Assembly (NCBI RefSeq): GCF_016862435.1
Contig: NZ_BOMY01000054.1
Span: 38,619-102,618, forward strand
Source: Paractinoplanes tereljensis
Lineage (GTDB): Bacteria; Actinomycetota; Actinomycetes; Mycobacteriales; Micromonosporaceae
Reading direction: 5' to 3'
Length of the DNA: 64,000 nucleotides
Shown here: positions 25,116 to 32,894 of the stretch, piece by piece
Layout: the number at the start of each line of letters is the position of its first letter
Numbering within the stretch: the first letter of the stretch is position 1
Translations under genes and position numbers: made by a program
The notes under the pieces: generated by a model
The model's database searches: none
Told to the model about the DNA's origin: nothing
The model's input: only the letters and a program-made list of their open reading frames with translations

Positions 25116-26949
25116 CGTCGTGGGCGGGCTCGGGGCCGGCGTCGGGGTGGATCTGGCACCGGACGGATCGATCGCGTATGTCGTGGAGTGGTCCAACGGC
25201 GAGCTCATCCGCGTCGAGATCCGCACCGGCGAGGTCGAGACAGTGCTGACCGGGCTGTCCTTTCCGCAGGACGTGATCCGGCACTGGGACAGCGGGCGGA
25301 TGTTCGTCTCGGAGCGGACCGGTTCGATCCGAGAGGTCTTCGGCCCGAACGAGTCCACCACGATCGACAACTCCGGCGGTGCGCCGCACCAGCTCGCCCT
25401 CTCGCCCAAGGCGGACCGGCTGTACGTGGTGTGCTACGACTCCGGCGAACTGCGCATGATCGACCTGGCCACCAAGGTGTCCACCGTCCTGTACTCCGGA
25501 CTCGGGCATCCGGTCGGGCTGCTGGTGGACGATGCAGAGCGGACGGCCTGGGTCACCGAGCAGGACACCGCCCGGATCAGCGTCATCGATCTCGCCGCCC
25601 CGGCCATCGTGGAGACGATCGGCGGCCGCACCGCACCCTTCTTCCTCGCCTTCGATGCGGCACGGGCCGGCCTCCACTGCGTACAGCGGGACCCGTCGAA
25701 CAGCCTGCAGGGACTCACCTTCGGGCCACTGGTGCCGGCGAGCGTGACGACCGGCCTGGCGTGGCGCCCCTCCGGCGTCGGCCCCAACCAGGACGACAGC
25801 CTCATCGCGATCGCCACCGACCAGAAGCTGCAGGTGATCAGCGCGGGCCCGCTGCCGCCGATCGTCCCGCCCCCGGCACCGTTCAGCGTCGAGACAGTTC
25901 GTTTCGACGACGACCGGAGGACGGCGATCCCGCTGAGCCTCGACGCGACGACGCCGGTCAGTACCCCCGAATGGGTGGCCGGGGTCCGGTCCCATCCGGC
26001 GGCCTACGAAATGGGCACGCTGGTCCGGGTCCAGGTGACGCTGCGCCGCGGCCTGGGGTGGACCCCCGGCGCCGCCTACGCACTCGGGGCGGTCGGTACC
26101 CTCGGCGGGGTGCGCCGGGCAACCGTGACACCGGTGTTCGGGCCGTCCGGCATCAGCGCGCCGATCGACATGGAGTTCATGTACCCACTGCCGAGATCGG
26201 TGCAGGCACTGTCGATCTCGCTCGACTGGTACGCCCGCGACACCCCTGGGGCGGGCGTGCCGGTCACGGTCGGGTCGAGCTGGCATCGAATCTTCACGGT
26301 GCTGCGCCGCCCGGTGGCCGAGCCGTGGATCAGCCGACGGCCATGGGCGTCCGCACTCGACCGCGCGTGCGGCTACGCTTCCGGGGCCGTGGACGAGGTC
26401 ACCGCCGCAGCCGCGGTCACCCAGGCCTACAACGCCAGCGGCGTAATCAGCTACGACACGGTCAGCGGTAACACCATGTACGGCTGGGCACCCTTCCAGC
26501 TCACCGAGATGCTGGAGCGGCTTGCCGGCGGCGTCGGCCTGGGCGGCAAGGTGAACTGCACCGACAGCGCCAACACCGTGTCCACCCTGGCTAACGTGCT
26601 CGGCTGCGAGCTCTGGCAGTCGCGGATGGCGAGCTCCTTCGATCTGAACCCGCTGCTGGCCATCGGCACCGGAGCTTGGGCGGTACCGTTCAACGGCGGC
26701 TTCAGCTATCACGAGGTCGCCTGGACCAACGGTGCGACCGACACCGATCTGGTCTACGACGGCTGCCTGCACGTGGACGGCGACGCCGATCCGGGCACGG
26801 CACCGCACACGCCGCTGCTGCCGATCAACATGGTGTTCGGCGACTGCACGTCGCTGACCTACCGGCGGCGGCTCTGCCCACCGACACCCAGCGGATGCGC
26901 CCAGTGCCAGCCACAGCCCGGCACCCGGCAACGCCGGTCGATCGCCTGA
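25105..26949 (+). CDS. Beta-propeller protein with transglutaminase-like C-terminus
   Basis: The 614-residue protein has an NHL/YVTN-type propeller at about 1-255 (DLAPDGSIAYVVEW, HQLALSPKADRLYVV, GLLVDDAERTAWVTE), a middle beta region (about 270-415) and a C-terminal domain. That domain carries Cys485 in VNCTDSANTVS, His536 in FSYHEVAW and Asp552 in VYDGCLHVD. The Cys-His-Asp spacing and surrounding pattern resemble the papain-like transglutaminase fold. The activity could be peptide cleavage or crosslinking; this is inferred by eye. There is no signal peptide. It overlaps the subtilase gene by 11 bp and precedes the orphan gene at 26981 by 31 bp. Confidence 0.75.
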   Translation: MITDVVGGLGAGVGVDLAPDGSIAYVVEWSNGELIRVEIRTGEVETVLTGLSFPQDVIRHWDSGRMFVSERTGSIREVFGPNESTTIDNSGGAPHQLALSPKADRLYVVCYDSGELRMIDLATKVSTVLYSGLGHPVGLLVDDAERTAWVTEQDTARISVIDLAAPAIVETIGGRTAPFFLAFDAARAGLHCVQRDPSNSLQGLTFGPLVPASVTTGLAWRPSGVGPNQDDSLIAIATDQKLQVISAGPLPPIVPPPAPFSVETVRFDDDRRTAIPLSLDATTPVSTPEWVAGVRSHPAAYEMGTLVRVQVTLRRGLGWTPGAAYALGAVGTLGGVRRATVTPVFGPSGISAPIDMEFMYPLPRSVQALSISLDWYARDTPGAGVPVTVGSSWHRIFTVLRRPVAEPWISRRPWASALDRACGYASGAVDEVTAAAAVTQAYNASGVISYDTVSGNTMYGWAPFQLTEMLERLAGGVGLGGKVNCTDSANTVSTLANVLGCELWQSRMASSFDLNPLLAIGTGAWAVPFNGGFSYHEVAWTNGATDTDLVYDGCLHVDGDADPGTAPHTPLLPINMVFGDCTSLTYRRRLCPPTPSGCAQCQPQPGTRQRRSIA

Positions 26950-26980
26950 AACCATTGCGGCAGAGCAGAGGGAGCTGGGA

Positions 26981-27634
26981 ATGACCGATCCGAACGCAGG
27001 CGATACCCGGCGGCGCCCGGTCTTCAACGCCGGCGTCCGGTTGCACCCGGTCGACCTCGCCGGTTGGCATTCGCTCAAGCTGGTACCGATGGGCGAGACC
27101 GGCGAGACGGCCTCGGTCTGGGAGCGCGGCGCGGCGTGGGTCCGCGTCTCGCTGGCCGAGTTGCCCAGCGATCGGGAAGCGCTCGGCCAGCTGCAGACCA
27201 CTCTCGAGCACGTCATGCGCCCCGACCTGCCGCCGGCCGTGGAACATGGCCTCGACGTGGGCGACATCAGCCGGGCCGTGGTCGACGACGCCGGAGTCGG
27301 CGGCGCCGTCTGGTTCGTGCGCGGTAACAGTTGCGTCGCGGTCAACCGGGCCAACGACGCACCCGCGGACACCTTCGCGGTGGCAAAGGCAATCGATCTG
27401 TTCCTCGTCGTGCCGCCATTCCGGCGATCGCAGCTCATTGAGCATCTGGGCGCCGGGCCGGCGATCGTCGTCGAAAGCCTGGCCCGGCTCGCGGGGCGTC
27501 GCCTGCACGTCACCGCTCCCGCCGGCCGCTTCGTGACCGAGGCGGATGCCGTCCTGTACTACCCGCCGGTCGACGATTCGCGCATGGACGCCACCTTGCC
27601 CATCCCGGTCGCGGTCACCATCGGTGACTACTAG
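26981..27634 (+). CDS. Orphan 217-residue protein of the subtilase-VWA operon
   Basis: This soluble protein (MTDPNAGDTRRRPVFNAGVR) has no family I recognise. It looks like a mixed alpha/beta globular domain with a hydrophobic central strand VAKAIDLFLVVPPF and a tail LPIPVAVTIGDY. AGAGGGAGCTGGGA precedes ATG 26981 as ribosome site. It is the third gene of the operon with the subtilase and the propeller-transglutaminase-like protein, so it may be their substrate, inhibitor or chaperone. It ends 8 bp before the convergent TIR-WD40 gene. Confidence 0.75.
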   Translation: MTDPNAGDTRRRPVFNAGVRLHPVDLAGWHSLKLVPMGETGETASVWERGAAWVRVSLAELPSDREALGQLQTTLEHVMRPDLPPAVEHGLDVGDISRAVVDDAGVGGAVWFVRGNSCVAVNRANDAPADTFAVAKAIDLFLVVPPFRRSQLIEHLGAGPAIVVESLARLAGRRLHVTAPAGRFVTEADAVLYYPPVDDSRMDATLPIPVAVTIGDY

Positions 27635-27642
27635 GTCCGGCC

Positions 27643-29109
27643 CTAGCTGACGGCCCAAAGACGGACGTCGCCGTCCCACGCTCCCGAGGCCAGCAGACGT
27701 CCGTCGGGCGAGAAGGCGACCGAGGAAACGCCGGCGGTATGGCCGGTCAGAACCTGCAGCGCCGCGCCCGTCGAGCTGTGCCACAGCCGTACGGTGTGAT
27801 CGTCGGCGCCGGAGGCCAGCACCGAGCCGTCCGGTGAGTAACCCACCGCGCGGACGCCGCCCATCATCGGCACCTGTTCACCAAGACCGAGTCCCCTCGC
27901 AAGCCGCAGAGCCGACATGACGTCGCGATCGTGCCCCTCGATCGCCAGGACAGCGGCGCCGTCGCCGGCCCGCCAGACGCGGACGAACCCGTTGCCCGAG
28001 GCGGTGGCAAGGAACCGGCCGTCGGGTGAGAATCGGACGGCGCTGACCGCCCAGGACGGTCCGAGGTGGTGGGCAACCTCGATGCCCGGCCGCGGATCGG
28101 GCAGACCCGGGTCGGTGAGCTTCAGCACGGTAGAGCCGTCGCCGACACTACGGATCAGCACCGTGCCGTCCCAGCTCGCCGAGGCCAGCAGCCGGCCGTC
28201 CGGGGAGAAATCCAGGCCGGTGACGCGGTCGTGGTGACCGGATCGTTTACGGAACTCGTCGTTGCCCAGCCACCAGAGGCGCACGGCACCGTCACCCTGG
28301 CCGGACGCGATGACATCCCCGGCGGGAGAGACGGCCAGCGCGAACACCACCTCCAGGACGCCGCCGGCGAACTTGCGGTGGGCCCAGGCGACCCACTTCG
28401 GGCTGCCGTCGAGTTGCCGCCGCGCCGCTCCGTTCCCGGCGTTCCAGATGCGCACCATCGGATCGGTCGAGGCCGTGGCGACGGTCAGCCCGTCCCGGGC
28501 GATCGCGAGAGCGGAGATCCGGTCGGAGTGGGCGTGGATGGAACGGCTCACCGTCCCGTCGTTGATCCGCATGACACGGACGGTTCCGTCGAAGCCTCCG
28601 GCCAACACGGTCTGACCGTCGGGCCCGAAGGCGAGCGAGGTCACCGCGGGCCCACCGGTCGGGATCCGGCGGGCGAGGCGAACCCGGCCGCCGTTCGCCG
28701 CCGCGATCGCCGGACGGTCCGCCGTCAGGCCCGCCAAGATCTCGGCCAGGTGGTCGAGGTCCCTCGTCCACGCCTCCTCCCGGAGGATCTCGTGATTGCG
28801 GCCCGCCAGTGGCGCGAGCTCGTCGGGGAGGTCGCCCGCCGATGGCATGGTGGCGCCCTGCACCAGCACCGGAATCACCCGGACGCCGCGCCTCAGGGCG
28901 GTCGCCACCTCGGTGCGCACGGGATCCGCCCATGCGGTCCAGCCGCGGTCGACGAGCACGATCATCGCATCGCAGTGGGGCAGATCCGCAGGGCCGTCGT
29001 CGTCCCGCAGTTGCACGTGGCTGTCGCCGAGTCGCTCACGAAACGCGTCCAGCAGTGGATAGGCGTATCCCGAGGCCCCGGACCAGTGACTGATATAGAC
29101 ATCGGTCAT
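27643..29109 (-). CDS. TIR-WD40 repeat protein (second of a coupled pair)
   Basis: The 488-residue protein starts MTDVYISHWSGASGYAYPLL, a TIR-type strand A, and has the TIR core to about residue 128, with Glu67 in VRTEVATAL as the candidate catalytic residue of TIR NADases. The rest is a WD40 propeller with blades such as VTSLAFGPDGQTVLAGGFDG, VTGLDFSPDGRLLASASWDG and VSSVAFSPDGRLLASGAWDG. It is predicted to be a cytosolic sensor-effector. Start ATG 29109 overlaps the upstream gene's TGA as ATGA. An NTPase module, common between TIR and WD40 in STAND proteins, is absent. NADase activity is inferred, not shown. Confidence 0.88.
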   Translation of the reverse strand: MTDVYISHWSGASGYAYPLLDAFRERLGDSHVQLRDDDGPADLPHCDAMIVLVDRGWTAWADPVRTEVATALRRGVRVIPVLVQGATMPSAGDLPDELAPLAGRNHEILREEAWTRDLDHLAEILAGLTADRPAIAAANGGRVRLARRIPTGGPAVTSLAFGPDGQTVLAGGFDGTVRVMRINDGTVSRSIHAHSDRISALAIARDGLTVATASTDPMVRIWNAGNGAARRQLDGSPKWVAWAHRKFAGGVLEVVFALAVSPAGDVIASGQGDGAVRLWWLGNDEFRKRSGHHDRVTGLDFSPDGRLLASASWDGTVLIRSVGDGSTVLKLTDPGLPDPRPGIEVAHHLGPSWAVSAVRFSPDGRFLATASGNGFVRVWRAGDGAAVLAIEGHDRDVMSALRLARGLGLGEQVPMMGGVRAVGYSPDGSVLASGADDHTVRLWHSSTGAALQVLTGHTAGVSSVAFSPDGRLLASGAWDGDVRLWAVS

Positions 29110-30545
29110 GGGGGTGGCTCCGCTCGCAGAAGGTAGGCGTTGGTGTTCCACACCGCGGCGGCGAGAGTGCTGCCGTCCGCCGAGAAGGCGAGCCGATCGA
29201 TCTGCCCGCCGATGTCCAGAATCCGCAACGGCTCGTCCGACGCGGACGGCCACAGCCGCAGAGTGCCGGTGCTGGAGCCGGAGGCGAGCAGGCCACCGTC
29301 CGGGGTGTATGCCAAGCTGCAGGCCCAGCCGGCCGGGTGTCTCAGGGCGGGCAGATCGCTGCCGTCGTTCACCCGCCACCTGCGGATCTGTCCGTCCTCG
29401 CAGGCAGCGGCCAGGACGCTGCCGTCCGGCGCGAAGGTGACGTCGCGGACGGCGGCGGAAGCGTGCAACTTCCTGGACCGGGCCCAGTCCGGTGATCGCC
29501 GCACGCGGACAACCCGGTCTCTCGAACCCGAGGCCAGCGTCGCGCCGTCCACGGCGAAGGCAAGTGAGGTCACCGCTTCGCGGTGTTCCGTGCTGGTGTG
29601 CAACACGGCGTCGTCAGGCACCCGCCGGATGGTCACCGCGCCGTCGCCGTGGCCGGCGGCGAGCAGACCACCTCCCGGTGCGAAGGCCAGGGCCGTGCAC
29701 CGGCCCGGGAACGTGCGTTTCCGGGTTCCGGCCCGCAGATCCCACAGCCGCGTTGACTCGCCGTCGCCGGTGGCCAGCGTCGCCCCGTCCGGCGCGACGG
29801 CGACCGCGACGGCCCAGCCGTCGTGGCCGAGCATGTGGACCACGCCGCCGTCGGCGATCCGCCAGACCCGCACGTTGCGGTCACCCAGGGAGGGAACGTC
29901 GTCCGCGTCCCGGAGACGGCCGAACGATGACATCGACGGACCGCCACCGGCCGTGACGACCCATCGGCCATCAGCGGTGAACGCGACATCGCTCACACCA
30001 CCGGTATGACCGCCCAGGCGCCTCACCACGGTGAGGTAGTTGACCGTTTGCGGCCCGATCCGCCCCAGCTGACGGCGCACTCCGAGGCCCTCCAGCGTGG
30101 CGACGAGTGCTTCCATGTCGTCGGGCCACCGGTCCGCCCGCAACCGGACCGGTGGCTTTCCGGCGAGTTCCTGCAGGTCTTCCGGGAGAACGGAGCGCGA
30201 TGGCATCGCCGCGCCGGGCATCAGGACCGGTATCACCGGGATGTCGCCGGACAGAGCCAGGGAGATCTCCGCGCGAACGAAATCCTGCGGATCCATCAAC
30301 CGTCGGCGGCCGCTGCCGTCGGTCAGGTCCGCCCAGTTCGGTCCGATGATGGCGAGCAGGGCGTCGGCGCTGCTGACGGCCGCGCGGAGCCGGCGGGCGA
30401 AGTCGTCGCCCGGCCGGAGGCTGTCGGTGTCCTTGAACGGCTGCGAGCCGAAGTGCGTGCGGAGCCACTGGTACAGCCGCCGCGCGTAGCCGCCGGGATC
30501 GGCCCGGCGATAGCTCATGAATATTCCCGCCGTCGTCTTCGGCAT
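29106..30545 (-). CDS. TIR-WD40 repeat protein (first of a coupled pair)
   Basis: The 479-residue protein has a full TIR_2-type domain at about 6-152: IFMSYRRADPGGYARRLYQW, PFKDTDSLRPGDDF, LLAIIGPNWADLTD and DFVRAEISLAL with Glu93 as the likely catalytic residue. WD40 blades follow from about 172 (VSDVAFTADGRWVVTAGGG, VTSLAFAVDGATLASGSRDR, LAFSADGSTLAAAVW). ATG 30545 (MPKTTAGIFMSYRR) is used; in-frame upstream residues look spurious. It is the promoter-proximal gene of the pair. The two proteins share architecture but little TIR sequence, so they are old paralogues or a sensor/effector pair. Confidence 0.88.
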   Translation of the reverse strand: MPKTTAGIFMSYRRADPGGYARRLYQWLRTHFGSQPFKDTDSLRPGDDFARRLRAAVSSADALLAIIGPNWADLTDGSGRRRLMDPQDFVRAEISLALSGDIPVIPVLMPGAAMPSRSVLPEDLQELAGKPPVRLRADRWPDDMEALVATLEGLGVRRQLGRIGPQTVNYLTVVRRLGGHTGGVSDVAFTADGRWVVTAGGGPSMSSFGRLRDADDVPSLGDRNVRVWRIADGGVVHMLGHDGWAVAVAVAPDGATLATGDGESTRLWDLRAGTRKRTFPGRCTALAFAPGGGLLAAGHGDGAVTIRRVPDDAVLHTSTEHREAVTSLAFAVDGATLASGSRDRVVRVRRSPDWARSRKLHASAAVRDVTFAPDGSVLAAACEDGQIRRWRVNDGSDLPALRHPAGWACSLAYTPDGGLLASGSSTGTLRLWPSASDEPLRILDIGGQIDRLAFSADGSTLAAAVWNTNAYLLRAEPPP

Positions 30546-30703
30546 CCTCGCAGCGTGGTCCGCCCCGACCGGACAGTTACAGGCTTGTGCTGGTTTCCGA
30601 CAACGGTTGGCATCCGCGGTCCTCATGGACCTCGACCCCCACGGTCGGCAGCAACCGTACGGGGTGAGCGTTAGCCCAGTTCAGATCCGGGCCGCCGGCT
30701 CAG

Positions 30704-31144
30704 TCAGCGGCGGCCGGTCGCCAGGGCCACCAAGAACTGGCCGCCGCCGGCGTCCACGGTTGCGGTCACCGGCAGGCCGGGGGCCAGGCGGGAGAAGCGG
30801 TCTACCAGCCAGTCCGCCGCCTCTTGGGCGTCCTTCTTGCTGGGGCAGCGGGCTACCAGCTCGCGGCCGCCCTTGCGTTCCAGGCGGTCGGCTACCGCGA
30901 TCAGCGGGGCCGGCTCGATCACGTGTAGGCGGTCGGGCCAGGCGATGACCACCTTGACCGCGCCCTTGCGGGTGTTGCAGGCGCGGTGCGCGAGCCGCTC
31001 GGCGACCTTGGCCTTCTTGTCGGCAGTGCGGCTGTCGACGCTGGGGCCACGCGGGTCGTTCACCGACATGTCGGCGTCGACCGGCTCGTCGCACACCCAG
31101 CATCGCCAGCCGTCACGCTTCGCCACGTCATCGAGAAGACTCAT
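30704..31144 (-). CDS. HNH-like zinc-binding protein
   Basis: The 146-residue protein starts MSLLDDVAKRDGWRCWVCDE, a CxxC knuckle, and continues to LAHRACNTRKGAVKV, which matches the HxxCNxxKG end of HNH endonuclease fingers. A conserved Arg-Gly stretch (NDPRGPSVDSR) lies between. The second half is a separate alpha/beta domain ending FLVALATGRR. The first catalytic His of classical HNH motifs is not obvious, so it may bind rather than cut nucleic acid. It is read in the same direction as the reverse transcriptase upstream and the TIR genes downstream, separated by 158 bp from the latter. Confidence 0.75.
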   Translation of the reverse strand: MSLLDDVAKRDGWRCWVCDEPVDADMSVNDPRGPSVDSRTADKKAKVAERLAHRACNTRKGAVKVVIAWPDRLHVIEPAPLIAVADRLERKGGRELVARCPSKKDAQEAADWLVDRFSRLAPGLPVTATVDAGGGQFLVALATGRR

Positions 31145-31193
31145 CCGAGCAAAGTAGCCTCTCCGCCGGCCGGCTCGGCGACGACGGGCCGCT

Positions 31194-31350
31194 CAGCGCT
31201 TGCCGATGGCGGTGGGACGCACCACGAAGACCATGCGGTCGGCGGCGGCGATCAGGTCGGCGAGATGGGCGATCAGCCGGTGGACAAGCGGCGAGCTGGC
31301 ACCGCCCTGGACCAGCAGAACGGGTGGGCGCAAGTGCGCGAGGGCGGCCG
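31194..31350 (-). pseudogene. Alpha/beta-hydrolase C-terminal scrap between reverse transcriptase and HNH gene
   Basis: On the minus strand this reads LAHLRPPVLLVQGGASSPLV, then RLIAHLADLIAAADRM and ends AIGKR with TGA at 31194-31196. PPVLLVQGG is the penultimate strand typical of alpha/beta hydrolases. No nucleophile or N-terminus is present. The rest of the gap to 31426 holds a plus-strand scrap reading CEWTPAEWEKRITGVLA. The gap seems to be a junction of gene fragments. Confidence 0.5.
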
Positions 31351-31426
31351 GTTCCGGTGCCCAGGCGCTGATGGCTGCAGCTGACCGACCTGTGCGAGTG
31401 GACCCCAGCCGAGTGGGAGAAGCGAA

Positions 31427-32803
31427 TCACCGGCGTCCTGGCCGCGGCACTTCTGGCCCCAGCGCACGCTCGAGCAGCGCGTTGAGTTTGGCGGCGCGGG
31501 AGGGGTGGGCCTGGGACATCCAGGCGACTCGGCCGGCCAGGTGGGCGGCGAAGTCGGGGTGGCCGTCCCGGTTTGCGTCGGCCAGGCCGTGGGTGGCCGC
31601 GTTGTGCAGGATGGCACGCAGGCGGTCGTAGTCCTCTCGGGGCACCGCGGGGTTTGCGTTGACCACCAGGCCGGTCAGGGACTGGCGCTGGGAGCTGGTG
31701 CGGACCCGGGTCTTGCCTGGGTGGGTGCGGAAGCCCTCCTCGTGGACGATCTGGGTGGCCAGCGTGACCAGCCGGTCGATGCGGGTGCGGCTCAGCGTGC
31801 CGGAGAAGGCCAGGTCGTCGGCGTAGCGCGCGTAGGTCAGGCCGAAGCGGTCGGCCAGGCCGGTCAGGCGGCGGTCCAGGCGGAAGGCGCACAGGTTGGC
31901 CAGCGCGGGGGACGTCGGCGCGCCCTGCGGCAGGTGCGGGCGGCGCAGCAGGGCGGCCAGGTACGGGTCGGGCGCCGCTCGCAGCACGCGGGCCGGTGTT
32001 CGGGTGGTGGTCAGGGCGGTCAGGGCGTGCGCTGCCGGCTCGGGGTAGCCGATGCCACGGAACAGGCCGTAGATACGGGCCGCGGTGATGCTGGAGAAGA
32101 ACGCGCGCAGGTCCATGCTCACCAGCACGGGGGCGCCGGCATGCAGCTGGGCGAAGGTGTGTGTTCCGCGGCCGGGCACGAAACCGTGCACGCGGTCGTG
32201 GACCGGCACCGCCGACAGGATCCGGTCGAGCAGACGTCGTTGCAGGGCGCGCAGGCGGGGCTTCGGGGCCTCGATCAGGCGGTGCGGAAGCCACCCGTAC
32301 CGGTAATGGCGCAGTTTTTGGTCGTTGGCCTTGCGGTTTATCTCGCGGCGGTCGGCGAACCAGTCCAAGGCGTCGCCGTCCAGGCCGAAAAAATCGGCCA
32401 GGTCGGCCAGGTCGCTCAGGGCGGGAGCATTCCACCGCAGGTGTACGACCTGGGTCGGCACCGCCAGCCGATGGCGGATGACGGCTCGGCGCACCGTCGT
32501 GCGCGGCTTGGTGGGCAGGGCGGCCAGGAACCGGCGCAGTTCCCGGGGGCGGTCGGCGGGGGCGCGCGGATAGGCCTGCAGCACCGCCTCGACCAGGCGC
32601 CGGGCCCGGATCGGACGGCCGCCGGCCACCGACCGGACCACCGCGACCATGTCGTCGGGCTGCCAGCTCGTGGTGAGCAGGGCGTCGGCCAGAGCGCCCG
32701 CGACCTGGGCGGCGGGAGCAGCGTGCCCCGACGATTCCCGGTCGTGCCTGCGCCGAGCCGCGCGAAGCGCGGACGTGCGCCGGCGATGCGGTGCGGTAGT
32801 CAA
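31427..32803 (-). CDS. Retron-type reverse transcriptase
   Basis: The 458-residue protein has an N-terminal helical extension (about 30-150) and a complete reverse transcriptase palm/fingers: GFVPGRG (207-213), VSMDLRAFF with Asp231, LPQGAPTSP (291-299), YARYADD with Asp329 and Asp330, HPGKTRV and LTGLVVN (376-382). It closely resembles myxobacterial retron enzymes such as Mx162. The retron-specific NAxxH motif reads FAQLH (217-221), so its Asn is replaced. TTG 32803 is chosen because GAGGAAGCAG precedes it; an ATG at 32863 is in frame but lacks a good ribosome site. It lacks a maturase domain, so a group II intron is unlikely. Likely roles are msDNA synthesis or another defence-type RT. Confidence 0.9.
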   Translation of the reverse strand: MTTAPHRRRTSALRAARRRHDRESSGHAAPAAQVAGALADALLTTSWQPDDMVAVVRSVAGGRPIRARRLVEAVLQAYPRAPADRPRELRRFLAALPTKPRTTVRRAVIRHRLAVPTQVVHLRWNAPALSDLADLADFFGLDGDALDWFADRREINRKANDQKLRHYRYGWLPHRLIEAPKPRLRALQRRLLDRILSAVPVHDRVHGFVPGRGTHTFAQLHAGAPVLVSMDLRAFFSSITAARIYGLFRGIGYPEPAAHALTALTTTRTPARVLRAAPDPYLAALLRRPHLPQGAPTSPALANLCAFRLDRRLTGLADRFGLTYARYADDLAFSGTLSRTRIDRLVTLATQIVHEEGFRTHPGKTRVRTSSQRQSLTGLVVNANPAVPREDYDRLRAILHNAATHGLADANRDGHPDFAAHLAGRVAWMSQAHPSRAAKLNALLERALGPEVPRPGRR

Positions 32804-32894
32804 ACCTGCTTCCTCGGGGTTACCCCGAAGAGCCACCGGAGTGCGGCGGCCAGCTCGGGACACGCTGCCACCCGGCCAGCATAGATACCCCGAT
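32804..32894 (-). ncRNA. Candidate structured leader upstream of the reverse transcriptase
   Basis: The 91 bp before the RT start hold two adjacent stable hairpins. GCCACCG/CGGCGGC (32832-32850, loop of 5) is followed on the minus strand by the 15-base palindrome TCGGGGTTACCCCGA (32814-32828). Retron msr-msd RNAs lie directly upstream of the RT and contain such stems, but this gap is short, and no a1/a2 repeat pair or conserved branch-G context is evident. It could equally be a terminator for the AraC gene plus the RT leader. The other frame reads ELAAALRWLFGVTPRKQV to a TGA. Confidence 0.3.

Noticed and set aside
29110..29379. N-terminal extension of the second TIR-WD40 gene
   Set aside because: It is the upstream gene's WD40 end read in another frame; ATG 29109 with ATGA overlap is the natural start.
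31427..32803. Group II intron or diversity-generating retroelement
   Set aside because: No maturase/HNH intron domain, no intron RNA domains V/VI pattern and no template/variable repeat pair were seen. Motifs fit retron-type RT better.
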